Source: Leptotrichia hofstadii
Lineage (GTDB): Bacteria; Fusobacteriota; Fusobacteriia; Fusobacteriales; Leptotrichiaceae
NCBI RefSeq assembly: GCF_007990525.1
Contig: NZ_AP019823.1
Location: 2,294,001-2,358,000 of the forward strand
Direction: 5' to 3'
Length of the DNA stretch: 64,000 nucleotides
Below the pieces are notes generated by a model. The model did no database searches and was not told the DNA's origin. It saw nothing but the letters and a program-made list of their open reading frames with translations. A program made the translations under genes and the position numbers. Shown in pieces: positions 32,910 to 42,680 of the stretch (within the stretch, counting starts at the first letter, position 1; every line of letters starts with the position of its first letter).

Positions 32910-33629
32910 TCAATTTATTTTATTTTGATTTATCAATTCTTCCACTGTCATTCCTTTTCTAAGTACATTTTTATCTGTAAATCCTGGAATTCCTTCAATT
33001 CTTCCACGTCTTGAAACTTGCCAGATTATCCACCTGCTATCTTCTTCTATTTTTGGAAAATATTTATAATCTGTAATCCAAATTTTATTTTCAGGAAATT
33101 CACCTTTTATATATGCATTATAAGTGTTATAGTTTACATAAAAAATTACTCTCTTTTGATAATGTTTTTCAAGTTTTTCAACCATATCTTTTAAATGCTT
33201 AATTACATCTGGTTTTTTATATTTTTTTGTAGATATTTCCAAATCAATCATTGGTGGTAAAGTTTTGTCAGAAGCTGGCACTTTGCTTATGTAAAAATCA
33301 GCTTGTGCTTCTCCACTGCTCGTCATTGTGAAAAAATGATATGCTCCCACTATAAAGCCATTCAATCTCGCATTATTCCAGTTATATAAAAAATCTGTAT
33401 CAAGAAAATTTTGTCCTTCAGTTGCTTTCAAAATAATAAATTTGTATTTCTTATCTACACGAGTCCAGTTCACTTTTTCCTGATGATGTGAAATATCCAG
33501 CCCCTGAACTTTATATCCAGCTAATTCCGCCAAAATATCATTATGATACAAATATCCGCTAAATTCCAAAAACCCCGCTATACCTCCAAAAATTATCATA
33601 ATTGTCAAAAATTTTATAAATTTCGCCAT
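32910..33629 (-). CDS. GH25 family lysozyme
   Basis: A 239-residue membrane-anchored or exported muramidase that cuts the beta-1,4 bond between MurNAc and GlcNAc. An N-terminal hydrophobic segment (about residues 5-25, FLTIMIIFGGIAGFLEFSG) precedes the GH25 barrel. The barrel is seen as QGLDISHHQEKVNW (Asp), FIILKATEG, GAYHFF, catalytic pair in PPMIDLEIS and IWQVSRRGRIEGI. No wall-binding repeats are present. It lies between fba and serS and is probably a housekeeping or envelope-remodelling enzyme, not phage-borne; no phage genes adjoin it. Confidence 0.9.
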   Translation of the reverse strand: MAKFIKFLTIMIIFGGIAGFLEFSGYLYHNDILAELAGYKVQGLDISHHQEKVNWTRVDKKYKFIILKATEGQNFLDTDFLYNWNNARLNGFIVGAYHFFTMTSSGEAQADFYISKVPASDKTLPPMIDLEISTKKYKKPDVIKHLKDMVEKLEKHYQKRVIFYVNYNTYNAYIKGEFPENKIWITDYKYFPKIEEDSRWIIWQVSRRGRIEGIPGFTDKNVLRKGMTVEELINQNKIN

Positions 33630-33778
33630 ATTTTCTCCATTCAGTCGTTTTTAATAACAAAATTGTTTTCAAAATTTTAATAATTTATTTTTATTATTGA
33701 ACTTGATTTTAAAGTGGTTTTTTAACAGTTTATGAAAAAATCAGATTAATCTTATAGCTGGTTGTTATAGCGATTTTA

Positions 33779-35050
33779 TTATTTTATAACTGTCATTCCA
33801 CCCATATAAGGCACTAATACTTCTGGAACTTTTATAGTTCCGTCATCCTGCTGGTAATTTTCCATAATTGCAAGCAATGTTCTTCCCACTGCAAGCCCCG
33901 ATCCATTCAGAGTATGGACAAAATGGCTCTTTCCAGTTTCTTTTTCCCTGTATTTAATCATTGCACGTCTAGCTTGAAAGTCCTCTGTATTTGAGCAAGA
34001 AGAAATTTCCCTGTATTTTCCTTGGCTTGGCACCCAAACTTCCAAATCATAAGTTTTTGCCGCACTAAATCCTATATCTCCGCTGCAAAGTGCCAGCACT
34101 CTATATGGCAATTCGAGTTTTTGCAATATTTTTTCTGCACAGTTTACCATTTTTTCAAGTTCATCGTAAGAAGTTTCAGGTTTTACAATTTTTACCATTT
34201 CCACTTTGTTAAACTGATGCTGTCTTATAAGACCTTTTAAATCACGCCCTCCAGAACCGGCTTCTTTTCTGAAGCAAGCTGTGTATCCACAGTAATATTT
34301 AGGCAATTCCTCTTCATCCAGAATTTCGCTGTTATGTAAATTTGTAAGTGTAACTTCTGCCGTTGGAATCAAGTACATTTCATCGCCTTCAATTTTATAG
34401 GCATCATCAGCAAATTTTGGAAGCTGTCCTGTTCCCACCATCATTTCCCGTCTAACTAATTGTGGCGTAAAAATCTCCTCAAACCCATGTTCCCCAGTAT
34501 GAACATCAATCATAAACGCAATCAAAGCTCTTTCCAGTCTTGCCGCCGCATTTTTATAAACTGTAAATCTTGAACCGCCAAGTTTTGCCCCTCTTTCAAA
34601 ATCCAAAATCCCTAGTTCTACTCCTAGTTCATCATGCGATTTTATTTCAAAGTCAAATTCTCGTGGAGTTCCCCATTTTCTAACTTCCACATTATCATCT
34701 TCATCTTTTCCAACTGGAGTCGTATCACTTAATTTGTTTGGAATCGTATAAGCAAGTTCCAGCTGCTTTTCATCAATTTCTGCCACCTTTTGGTCAAGTT
34801 CCTTAATTTTTGCACTGACAGTCTGCATTCTCGCAAGTAATTCGGCAGGATCTTTTCCTTCCTGTTTATATTTTCCTATCAATGCACTTGATTCATTTCT
34901 TTCTTTCTTCAGCATTTCCACTTCCTGAAGCAAATTTCTTCTGTCTTCATCAAATTTCAGCAATGAATCTAAATCAAAGTCACTATTTCTATTTTTTAAA
35001 TATTCTCTGACTTTATCAGCATTTTCCCTTATATATCTCATCTCTAGCAT
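33779..35050 (-). CDS. serS: Seryl-tRNA synthetase
   Basis: Charges tRNA-Ser (a target, tRNA-Ser UGA, lies at 10.5 kb). The 423-residue protein starts [14 protein letters not shown], has the N-terminal antiparallel coiled-coil arm (about 30-105) and a class II core: motif 2 in [22 protein letters not shown] and motif 3 in [17 protein letters not shown]. No T-box leader was found upstream by eye. A second ATG 9 bases downstream is possible, but the family N-terminus fits the first. Confidence 0.96.
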   Translation of the reverse strand: MLEMRYIRENADKVREYLKNRNSDFDLDSLLKFDEDRRNLLQEVEMLKKERNESSALIGKYKQEGKDPAELLARMQTVSAKIKELDQKVAEIDEKQLELAYTIPNKLSDTTPVGKDEDDNVEVRKWGTPREFDFEIKSHDELGVELGILDFERGAKLGGSRFTVYKNAAARLERALIAFMIDVHTGEHGFEEIFTPQLVRREMMVGTGQLPKFADDAYKIEGDEMYLIPTAEVTLTNLHNSEILDEEELPKYYCGYTACFRKEAGSGGRDLKGLIRQHQFNKVEMVKIVKPETSYDELEKMVNCAEKILQKLELPYRVLALCSGDIGFSAAKTYDLEVWVPSQGKYREISSCSNTEDFQARRAMIKYREKETGKSHFVHTLNGSGLAVGRTLLAIMENYQQDDGTIKVPEVLVPYMGGMTVIK

Positions 35051-35249
35051 AACTCTATTTAATTCCTTTCTTAATTAATATGTCTATTTAATTTGTTTTT
35101 TACTATTAACAATTTAGTAAATCTTTGTCTTAATATTACTTTGATTAATAATTATTTTTTCATTTATATTTCTAAACTTCCTTTTAACGTAAAGGCATCA
35201 TACGCCACGCCTTCTTTCACAATAATTAATCTTATAAAAACTAAAAACT

Positions 35250-36029
35250 TTAAAGATATTCATACAACACTTTTTTACTTTCACTTAAATTTTCAAAATC
35301 ATAATTTTTACTAAATTCTATTTTTTTTACATTTTGAATATTATATTTTTCCACAATTTTATCATAATTTTCCACATAAATTTTTTTGTAAAGTTCATCA
35401 GCTTGATTTTCCACAAAATAGTTTAAGTTTTCCACATTTTCAAAATTTAGAAAAGCTGAATCAGATTTTATGAAATAATTTATGACATTTTTTATTATCT
35501 CATCTATTTTATCACGAATTTCGTTAAATTTTGAATCATTTTCAATTTCAACTTTTTCTATCATTTTTTCTGCAAAAAAGGTTTTTACAAGTTTATTTGT
35601 ATCTGTTGAAATTAATGAAAAGTTGTATAAAATTTCAAAAAATTTATTTTTATCCCGATACAGCAGTTCATTTCCTAATTTTACAGCATAAATTGATTCT
35701 TTATTAAAAATACTTCTTCTAAATCCATCTATCAATTTTGGAAGTTCAACTTTGCTTAACCGTTCTATTTTTTTGTTTTTTTCTTTAAATGTTTCCAAAA
35801 ATTGTTCACTTATGATTTGTTTTATATCTTCATTTTTTTCATTTTCACTAAAATAAATATATCCCAATTCTAGTATAAATGATGGTTCTTTAGATGTTAT
35901 CTTAAAATTTTTGTCAAGCTGAAAATATTTTCGTTTTTCAAAATTATTTTTATATTTTAGAATAAATTCTGAAAAATTTTCTGTATTTAAAAAGACATTT
36001 TCACTTTTCAGCTTTTTATTTTCAGTCAA
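35250..36029 (-). CDS. Hypothetical protein (259 aa)
   Basis: I do not recognise this protein. It starts at TTG 36029, with AGGGAGG at good distance and no ATG nearby. It is Lys/Glu/Asn-rich with many aromatic residues and no signal or membrane segment, so it is likely cytosolic and mostly helical. Stretches such as IEKVEIENDSKFNEIRDKID may form coiled coil. It lies just upstream of serS and 150 bases downstream of lpxK in the same direction. Base use matches its neighbours. Confidence 0.7.
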   Translation of the reverse strand: MTENKKLKSENVFLNTENFSEFILKYKNNFEKRKYFQLDKNFKITSKEPSFILELGYIYFSENEKNEDIKQIISEQFLETFKEKNKKIERLSKVELPKLIDGFRRSIFNKESIYAVKLGNELLYRDKNKFFEILYNFSLISTDTNKLVKTFFAEKMIEKVEIENDSKFNEIRDKIDEIIKNVINYFIKSDSAFLNFENVENLNYFVENQADELYKKIYVENYDKIVEKYNIQNVKKIEFSKNYDFENLSESKKVLYEYL

Positions 36030-36177
36030 AATTTAATTCCTCCCTTCTGCTTCATTTTCTAATCTTTGTAAAAATTTTAATTTTTTTAATAACTACAATA
36101 TTTTTTATATTTGATTTTATAACTTTTATTTTTAAAATTTTGTAAAATTTTAATTTTTCCAAAACCTTAAATCCACT

Positions 36178-37191
36178 TTATTTTTCAGCAATTTTAAATT
36201 CCATTTTTAAAATCATTAAATTTTCTATATTTTCATCAATTTTCACAATATCCTTTTCCGTTGTCAAGACATAATCATAATTTTGGGCTTTTTCCTTTAT
36301 TTCCAAAATTTCTTCACTTGTGTAAATGTGATGATCTGGAAATTTTATTTCATCAATATTACTTGGATTTAATTTTTTTATTGTCTGATAAAATACAACT
36401 GGATTTGCTATTGAAGAAAAAATTAGAACATTTTTATTTTTAATAATTTCTAATGGAAATTTTTCATTTCTTATATTGTTTTCATTATTTATTTTACCCA
36501 ATTTTTTCCTATTTTCAAAATTTAATTTGTAAAAATAACTTTCTTCAAAAGTAGCAACAGAAATCGGTTTTTGATATTTTGCCAATCTTTCCCTAATTTT
36601 CGCAATTTCTTCTCTCGAAACATAATTGCTTTTTGTAATAATAATTTCATCAGCTCTTTTTAAAGAGTCAAGCGATTCCCGCAATCGGCCTTTTGGCAAA
36701 TAATCATTCATTCCAAAAGGATTTGTTGCATCAATTAGAATTATATTTTTATCCTTTTTCAATTTTCTATGCTGAAAGCCGTCATCCATAATAATTGTTT
36801 CCACACCGCATTTTTCTTTTAAAAAAATTGCACCTTCGTAGCGATTTTTACAGACTACGACAGGAATTTGAAAATTTAAGGCGTGCAAATAGGCTTCATC
36901 TCCTGATTCCTTTGAAGTGGCATAAATCTTCTTTTCATCCCGTACAAGCAGTAAATCAGTTTCCCGTTTTCCCTTGTAGCCTCGACTCAGAATTCCAACT
37001 TTTTTATTCTTTTCTAAATATTTCTGCACAAAATACTGCACAGCTGGTGTTTTCCCAGTCCCACCTGCCACAATATTTCCAATGCAAATTATCTCCACTC
37101 CATCAACCTTTTTTTCTTTAAAAATATTCAAATCATAAAGTTTATTTCGTAAAAAAACGATAAATCCGTATATAATCGACAATAATTTCAT
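36178..37191 (-). CDS. lpxK: Tetraacyldisaccharide 4'-kinase
   Basis: Inner-membrane-associated kinase that adds the 4'-phosphate of lipid A. The 337-residue protein has Walker A in NIVAGGTGKTP near residue 45 (with N-terminal hydrophobic LLSIIYGFIVFL), KVGILSRGYKG, the DDGFQHRKL motif near residue 137, and NPFGMNDYLPKGRLRE. Its presence shows that the organism makes lipid A and so has a real outer membrane. It follows whiA by 28 bases in the same direction. Confidence 0.94.
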   Translation of the reverse strand: MKLLSIIYGFIVFLRNKLYDLNIFKEKKVDGVEIICIGNIVAGGTGKTPAVQYFVQKYLEKNKKVGILSRGYKGKRETDLLLVRDEKKIYATSKESGDEAYLHALNFQIPVVVCKNRYEGAIFLKEKCGVETIIMDDGFQHRKLKKDKNIILIDATNPFGMNDYLPKGRLRESLDSLKRADEIIITKSNYVSREEIAKIRERLAKYQKPISVATFEESYFYKLNFENRKKLGKINNENNIRNEKFPLEIIKNKNVLIFSSIANPVVFYQTIKKLNPSNIDEIKFPDHHIYTSEEILEIKEKAQNYDYVLTTEKDIVKIDENIENLMILKMEFKIAEK

Positions 37192-37219
37192 TAATTCTTC
37201 CTCAGCTTAACTTTCTTAA

Positions 37220-38122
37220 TTAGTTTTCTAACAGTCCTTTATAAATTGTTTCCAGCCGTCTAAATCTATTTTTTATTCCAGATTTAGAAATTTCCATTAA
37301 ATCTGCTAGTTCCTGTAGAGACATTTCCTGATTCTCTAGCCGAATTCTTGCTGTTTCGCTTAATACGTCTGTCAATTCTGAAAGTCCCATTTTTTCATCA
37401 ATTACCTTTATCATATTAATCTGCTTTTCAGAAGCCGATAATTTTTTGGTTTCATTTGCAATTTCCCAATTCATATTTCTATTAATTTTATTTCGAATTT
37501 CCTTATTTATCGTAACTTCCTCAAATTCAAAAAATGAATTTATTCCCCCAATTAAAAAAATTATATCCAAAATGTCTTCTGAATTTCGCAAATAAACAAG
37601 GCTTTTATTTTTTTTCTCTGTCTGAAAAACTTTTTTTCCCATCTGTTTAAACAAGTAATACAAATAAGTGGCAGAATCTTCAGTATCCACAAAAAAATCC
37701 ATCGCATAAGCCTTTTCTGGAGACTTTATATATCCACAGCTAAGAAAAAAACCTCTGATTATGCCAGCTAGCTGTTTTTCATTCTCCACAACTGAAAAAT
37801 TTTTGTGAAAATAGATTTTTTTTAAAAATGATTTGTATTCCTGCTGGTTGTGCTGAGTAGGAAAAAGTATCACTTCATACATTTTGTGTGTTCCAAGGCG
37901 TTTACTAATAACGTATTTTAATTGAATTGGGATATTTGTTACTGCCCGTAAATTTGAATAAATTCTTTTAGCAAGCGAGACATTTTCAGTGCTGAAATAA
38001 ATTCCGTGTTCTGTAATTACATTCTTTGCAATAAAAATTCCAAAAAGCTCTGCATAAATAGTATCCTTATCTGTATTTTCTAAATTAAAGATTTCTCTTT
38101 TTACATTTGCTGAATATGACAT
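37220..38122 (-). CDS. whiA: DNA-binding protein WhiA
   Basis: WhiA family protein that couples a degenerate LAGLIDADG homing-endonuclease-like domain to a C-terminal helix-turn-helix; in Firmicutes and Actinobacteria it affects division and cell wall genes. The 300-residue protein has MSYSANVKREIF at the start, GIIRGFFLSCGYIKSPEKAYAMDFFV (LAGLIDADG-type), RNSEDILDIIFLIGG, and the tail LQELADLMEISKSGIKNRFRRL. Its pairing with lpxK in a diderm is of note, as whiA is best known from monoderms. Start ATG. Confidence 0.93.
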   Translation of the reverse strand: MSYSANVKREIFNLENTDKDTIYAELFGIFIAKNVITEHGIYFSTENVSLAKRIYSNLRAVTNIPIQLKYVISKRLGTHKMYEVILFPTQHNQQEYKSFLKKIYFHKNFSVVENEKQLAGIIRGFFLSCGYIKSPEKAYAMDFFVDTEDSATYLYYLFKQMGKKVFQTEKKNKSLVYLRNSEDILDIIFLIGGINSFFEFEEVTINKEIRNKINRNMNWEIANETKKLSASEKQINMIKVIDEKMGLSELTDVLSETARIRLENQEMSLQELADLMEISKSGIKNRFRRLETIYKGLLEN

Positions 38123-38154
38123 TTTTCCCCCTCCTTTTTCACTACAATAAACTT

Positions 38155-38970
38155 CTAATAATTTACTTTTCTAGGATTCCCTGATTTATCATAATAAGTC
38201 CAAGTTCCTGTTCTTCTTCTGCCTTTAATGTTTCCCTCAAATCCAAGGCTTCCATCTGTATAATATCCTCTTACAGTTCCAGTTTCCCCATTCATATTTG
38301 CTTCATATAAAGGTCTTCCACTTTCGTAGTAGACATTCATTTTCCCATTTATTTCATCATTTACATAATTGATTTCAGATTTTTTACCTCCGTTAGTGTT
38401 CCATTCACTAAATAATCCATTTTTCTGTCCATTTGAATAGTTTCCTTGTGATTTTCTTGAACCATTTTCATAATATTCAGTCCAAGTTCCTGTCATTTTT
38501 CCATTCTCATAGTTCCCAACTGTTTCTTGAGACCCTGTTTTTCCATAATATGAAGAATAACGTCCATTTAATTGGTCATCTTTATATTGATATTTTTTCC
38601 AGACTTTTCCATTTTCAGTATAAACTGTCCATTCTCCTTCTTTTTTCCCATTTTTATAATTTCCTATCGTAAATCTATTTCCGTTTGCATAAAATTCATC
38701 ATATTTCCCATTCAGTATTCCATTGCTTAAATTAACAACAAGTCTTCTTCCGCCTTCTTCCATAATTCTATATTCTCCGCTTCCTGTCAATTCATAAGTA
38801 CTAGAATCTATTCTTTTTACATCTTCCATATTTGATGAGCTAAGTTTCGATAATCTAACTTTCCCAAAATTTGTCCCATAATTTGCAAATACATCTTTTC
38901 CGTATGCAACTGCTGATAAAATCATCATTCCAGCGATAAAAAATATTTTTTTGCTATTATTTCTTTTCAT
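38155..38970 (-). CDS. Secreted MORN-repeat protein (YwqK-like)
   Basis: A 271-residue exported protein (signal MKRNNSKKIFFIAGMMILSAVAYG). It is built mostly of MORN_2 repeats of about 22 residues: NGKYDEFYANGNRFTIGNYKNG, KKEGEWTVYTENGKVWKKY, MTGTWTEYYENGSRKSQGNY, KNGLFSEWNTNGGKKSE and others. Such proteins are often annotated as YwqK-family antitoxin, but no toxin gene adjoins it here, so that label should be taken with care. It lies 32 bases upstream of whiA. Confidence 0.8.
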   Translation of the reverse strand: MKRNNSKKIFFIAGMMILSAVAYGKDVFANYGTNFGKVRLSKLSSSNMEDVKRIDSSTYELTGSGEYRIMEEGGRRLVVNLSNGILNGKYDEFYANGNRFTIGNYKNGKKEGEWTVYTENGKVWKKYQYKDDQLNGRYSSYYGKTGSQETVGNYENGKMTGTWTEYYENGSRKSQGNYSNGQKNGLFSEWNTNGGKKSEINYVNDEINGKMNVYYESGRPLYEANMNGETGTVRGYYTDGSLGFEGNIKGRRRTGTWTYYDKSGNPRKVNY

Positions 38971-39088
38971 TTTCTCATCTCCTATTATTTTATAAAATTT
39001 GTTTTTTTATTTTATCAATTCACCTTTTTACATTATAACAAATTTTTTCCATTTTTTAAACTAAATTATTGATTTTTCTGGTTCTAGT

Positions 39089-40378
39089 TTACATTATAAG
39101 CAAACTTGGCTTAATTAGCATTATGAGTCCCAAAATTATCATAAGAATTCCACCAAACAGATTTACCCATTTAGAATATTTTGTAGTTAATTGCAATTTA
39201 TTTACACTCATTAAGGCAAATCCAAAAACTATTATATCATCTATCATATAGCCAATTATGTAGATAAATGTGTAAAATTGTCTAGTCCAGAAAGGAACTT
39301 CGTTTATTTGAAGTATTTTTGTGTATGTTTGAGGAATTCCAACTGAACAGGCAAATTCTATTACATTTACCGAAAGTGCTAAGCCAATAATTGCAAGTGC
39401 TGTCAGTAATGTAAATGGCTTATTGGCAATATCCTTTATCTTTTTAGAAATCTTTGCCCTCTGTTCAAAATCTGTCACTTCACATTCCAGCGTATCCCCT
39501 TTTTTCAAGTAATTTCTAATAAAGAAAATTCCACCAATAATTCCAACGATTCCAACAAGCGGAGTTACCCATTTGTCAAGTCCCACAAAATCCCAAGCAT
39601 AAATCCAAGCATTTAAAATGAAAAAATACATTACAGCTTCAGCTAAAATAAACAGCCCTGCCACACGGAACATTTTTACCTTATTTCCAACGGCAATCAA
39701 AGCTGTCAAAAATAATACCAGAACCCACATTGCACAAGGATTAAATCCATCAATTGTTCCCAAAATTATTGACATTGTAAGCAGTGAATAATTTGTCAAG
39801 TCAACAGTCTTATTAATAATCGGAATATTTACAAGTACCTGATTTTCAGCACCTTTCGTAAGTCCTGGCACCTCACATACCGTATCGCCTGTACAGACTG
39901 CACCATTACTACTCACATTTCCAGTCTGTCCACTTTCCACATATTCCTTCAAAGTCAAAATCTTATCCTTTGTTTTCCCAGAATTTATCAAATTTTCAAT
40001 TTCTTTCCCAGTCGTATCAGCTGTATTAAACCCTTGAATAATATGTCCGTTAATGTAAATAATCGGAGTTCCCTTCACAAGTTTTAACTTCGATGTAGTT
40101 TCATCAAAAAACACTTTTTCTTCCTTGCTTTCATCAATTTTATGCTCCACATATTCAAAATCATCCCTTTTAGCCGATAATTCCTTCAAAAACTTCTCCA
40201 AATTTGCACAATTTTTACAGTCTTTTCTTCCAAAGTACTCAATTTTTACTTTCTTTGCCTGACTATTTCCAGCAGAATAACCAATCTGACTTATACAAAA
40301 TATACCAAAAATCACGATTATCAACGCAAAAAATCTACTTTTCTCTATCCCAGCCTTAAAATCTTTTCTCCAAAACAT
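39089..40378 (-). CDS. Thioredoxin-like / DsbD-CcdA-like membrane fusion
   Basis: A 429-residue redox protein. An N-terminal membrane segment (about 16-36) is followed by an outward glutaredoxin/thioredoxin-like domain with the CxxC motif CKNC near residue 57 and cis-Pro in GTPIIYING. Then come about six membrane segments of DsbD/CcdA type with one Cys in GFNPCAMWVL (about 230) and another in IEFACSVGIPQ (about 345). These two would form the disulfide shuttle. A further pair of Cys (VCTGDTVC) lies in the linker. It probably moves electrons from cytosolic thioredoxin to envelope proteins. The joined order is less common than separate CcdA plus thioredoxin. Confidence 0.85.
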   Translation of the reverse strand: MFWRKDFKAGIEKSRFFALIIVIFGIFCISQIGYSAGNSQAKKVKIEYFGRKDCKNCANLEKFLKELSAKRDDFEYVEHKIDESKEEKVFFDETTSKLKLVKGTPIIYINGHIIQGFNTADTTGKEIENLINSGKTKDKILTLKEYVESGQTGNVSSNGAVCTGDTVCEVPGLTKGAENQVLVNIPIINKTVDLTNYSLLTMSIILGTIDGFNPCAMWVLVLFLTALIAVGNKVKMFRVAGLFILAEAVMYFFILNAWIYAWDFVGLDKWVTPLVGIVGIIGGIFFIRNYLKKGDTLECEVTDFEQRAKISKKIKDIANKPFTLLTALAIIGLALSVNVIEFACSVGIPQTYTKILQINEVPFWTRQFYTFIYIIGYMIDDIIVFGFALMSVNKLQLTTKYSKWVNLFGGILMIILGLIMLIKPSLLIM

Positions 40379-40399
40379 CTTTTTTCACACCTTTCTTTT

Positions 40400-40768
40400 T
40401 TATTTTTTATAAATAATTACTGTACTAACCGCATATTCTCTGCTATGCGAAATACTAATCTGAACTGTAAGCCCCTGTGCCTTCTCCTTTATCGCATTAT
40501 AAAGCGTTACATAAGGCTTTCCCAGCTCATCATTCAAAATCTCAATATCACTCAGCGAAAACCCATGCACCCCAGTCCCAAACGCCTTGGAAACCGCCTC
40601 TTTCGCTGCAAATCTCCCTGCATAGCTGGCATACGGATGCCTTTTTTTTTCGATATGCTCAATTTCTTTTTCCGTATAAACTTTCCTTTTAAAAAGGCTT
40701 GTCTGATTAATCGCTTTTTCAATTCGGGATATTTCAATAATATCTGTCCCAATACCGTATATTTCCAT
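40400..40768 (-). CDS. acpS: Holo-[acyl-carrier-protein] synthase
   Basis: Adds 4'-phosphopantetheine from CoA to the serine of ACP. The 122-residue protein has IYGIGTDIIEISRIEKAI (Asp8), GRFAAKEAVSKAFGTG (Glu near residue 56) and ISISHSREYAV at the end, all as in the trimeric AcpS family. It could also modify the carrier domain of the ligase at 11.6-14.1 kb (inferred). It lies 21 bases upstream of the redox fusion. Confidence 0.95.
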   Translation of the reverse strand: MEIYGIGTDIIEISRIEKAINQTSLFKRKVYTEKEIEHIEKKRHPYASYAGRFAAKEAVSKAFGTGVHGFSLSDIEILNDELGKPYVTLYNAIKEKAQGLTVQISISHSREYAVSTVIIYKK

Positions 40769-40871
40769 TTTTATCTCCTTTTTGAAACTTGCTATTGTTA
40801 GATTATACTACAAATTTTTAAAAATACAAAATTTATAATAAAACTCATTTAAAAATAGAAATTAATTCTTA

Positions 40872-41225
40872 TAATAGTATTGTTTGATACCTTCAACTAA
40901 ATTGTTTTTTATTATTTTTCGCTCATTTTGATTAATAAATATTTTTCCATATTACTATATTTTTTCTTTTTTATTTTCGTAGGATTGCTCATTGCCGCAA
41001 ATCCTACAACCTATGGCTAGTCTACGACATTTTTCTGTACTGGCAAAAAACTCGCTATGCTCAGACAGTTTTGCCAGTACAGAAAAACGCTCCGACAGAT
41101 TAATTTACATTAGAATCTGTTTAAAAGATGAAAATTATATCTTAAATTACTTGAAATATTAGGTTTTTATCCTTTACTATAAAAGTTTATAATAAATTCG
41201 TTATTTAAACAGAGTTTAGTATTAA
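40872..41225 (-). repeat. Large hairpin repeat, copy C
   Basis: Inverted relative to copies A and B. It has the conserved GTAGGATT...AATCCTAC hairpin (40980-41008) and a central perfect 19-bp inverted repeat: TTTTTCTGTACTGGCAAAA (41030-41048) with TTTTGCCAGTACAGAAAAA (41069-41087). The flank GTTATTTAAACAGAGTTTAGTATTAA also occurs at 20960-20982. No gene lies in 40769-41300. Confidence 0.85.
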
Positions 41226-41235
41226 TATTTATTAA

Positions 41236-41287
41236 AAAAAAAACTCTACATAAGAAAAAATAATTCCTAATATAGAGATTTTTTTAT
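41236..41287 (-). terminator. Terminator of tyrS
   Basis: On the minus strand CTCTA pairs with TAGAG, extended by A-T pairs to AAAAAAATCTCTA/TAGAGTTTTTTT, with a T-run. Confidence 0.65.
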
Positions 41288-41300
41288 TTGTTAAAATTTA

Positions 41301-42539
41301 CTATTTCACTTTCACAATTTTCTTTTTCCCAGCTCTAATAACCATTCCGCTTTCGACATTTACACTTGTCTTAATATCTTTTATTGGCTCATCATTTATT
41401 TTGAATCCGCCTTGTGAAATTAGCCTTCTTGCTTCACTTGTTCCTCCAAGCAATTTTGCTTCTTTTACAAGCAAGTCAATTACATTGATTTCTCCGTAAG
41501 GAATTTCTACTTCTGGCAATTCTACATCAAGATTTCTTTTACTGAATACATTTTCAAACCAGTTTCTTGCTTCCTTAGCTGCTTCTTCACCGTAGTAAAT
41601 TTTTACAACTTCTGCCCCCAACTGCTTTTTAGCTTCCATCGGATGTAAACTTCCATCTGCAATTTGTGCTTTAATTTCTTCAATTTTCTCAAAAGGAACA
41701 TCTGTTATCATTGTGTAGTAATTTTCCATTAATTCATCTGAAATTGACATAACTTTACCAAACATATCATTTGGAGTGTCTTTTACACCAATGTAATTCC
41801 CTAATGATTTAGACATTTTTTCAACTCCATCAAGCCCTACCAGAATTGGCATTATCATACAGACTTGCTGCTCCTGTCCAAAGTTTTTCTGTAAATCTCT
41901 TCCTCTTAGCAAATTAAATTTTTGTTCTGTTGCTCCCAGTTCCACATCAGCCTTCAGTTCAACTGAATCGTATCCTTGTAAAATCGGATACATAAACTCG
42001 ATTAACGAAACTGGTTTGTTTTCAGCCAGTCTTTTTGAAAAATCCTCTCTTGAAATCATTTGCGACACAGTAAACTGCGACAATAAATTCAAAGCATCTG
42101 AAAGTGATAATTTTTCCAGCCAGTCAGCATTATATACAACTTTTATCTTATCCAAGTCCAATATCAATTTTACTTGATCTAAATACGTTTTTATATTTTC
42201 ATTTACTTGCTCTTCCGACAACATCTTCCTAGTTTCAGATTTTCCTGTTGGATCCCCAATTCTCCCAGTAAAAGTCCCAATCAAAAACAGCACTTCATGC
42301 CCTAAATCCTGAAACTGCTTCAATTTTCTCAAAGGTACAGCATGTCCCAAATGCAGCTCCGAACCTGTCGGATCTATACCCAATTTAACCCGTAGCGGAG
42401 TATTAGTTGAAATTGATTTTTCCAACTTTTTCTTAAATTCATTCTCATTAATTATTTCATCGCATCCACGGCTCAAAATATTAAATTGTCTTTCTACTTC
42501 ATTTTTTACTTCTATTTCATTATTTCTATCTATACTCAT
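41301..42539 (-). CDS. tyrS: Tyrosyl-tRNA synthetase
   Basis: Class I synthetase for tRNA-Tyr. The 412-residue protein has the HIGH-type motif as HLGHAVPL near residue 60, the class signature KMSKSLGN near residue 232, and a C-terminal S4 RNA-binding domain (EARRLISQGGFKIND). The N-terminal DPTGSELHLGH form and overall size point to the TyrZ-like branch rather than the E. coli form; this is a reading by eye. No T-box leader was seen. Single gene with own terminator. Confidence 0.95.
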   Translation of the reverse strand: MSIDRNNEIEVKNEVERQFNILSRGCDEIINENEFKKKLEKSISTNTPLRVKLGIDPTGSELHLGHAVPLRKLKQFQDLGHEVLFLIGTFTGRIGDPTGKSETRKMLSEEQVNENIKTYLDQVKLILDLDKIKVVYNADWLEKLSLSDALNLLSQFTVSQMISREDFSKRLAENKPVSLIEFMYPILQGYDSVELKADVELGATEQKFNLLRGRDLQKNFGQEQQVCMIMPILVGLDGVEKMSKSLGNYIGVKDTPNDMFGKVMSISDELMENYYTMITDVPFEKIEEIKAQIADGSLHPMEAKKQLGAEVVKIYYGEEAAKEARNWFENVFSKRNLDVELPEVEIPYGEINVIDLLVKEAKLLGGTSEARRLISQGGFKINDEPIKDIKTSVNVESGMVIRAGKKKIVKVK

Positions 42540-42680
42540 TTTTATTTTTTCTCCTTCTTCTGTTTTATTTTTTTATCCATTCAATAACTTGATTTTATAA
42601 CTTTACCCTTAAATATTCTAATTTTGATTAATACCTATTTCTTTAATTATTTTTATTATATTAGTTTTTTAACGCAAAGG

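Noticed and set aside
32910-33629. GH25 lysozyme as a phage endolysin
   Set aside because: No holin, tail or other phage genes adjoin it and it has an N-terminal membrane anchor; a cellular wall enzyme is more likely.
33630-33778. T-box or riboswitch near serS, and likewise upstream of tyrS (42540-42759)
   Set aside because: No T-box core (AGGGTGGNACCGCG-like) or other known leader motif could be read on the minus strand.
38155-38970. YwqK-type antitoxin
   Set aside because: The protein has a signal peptide and no partner toxin is next to it; only MORN repeats can be supported.
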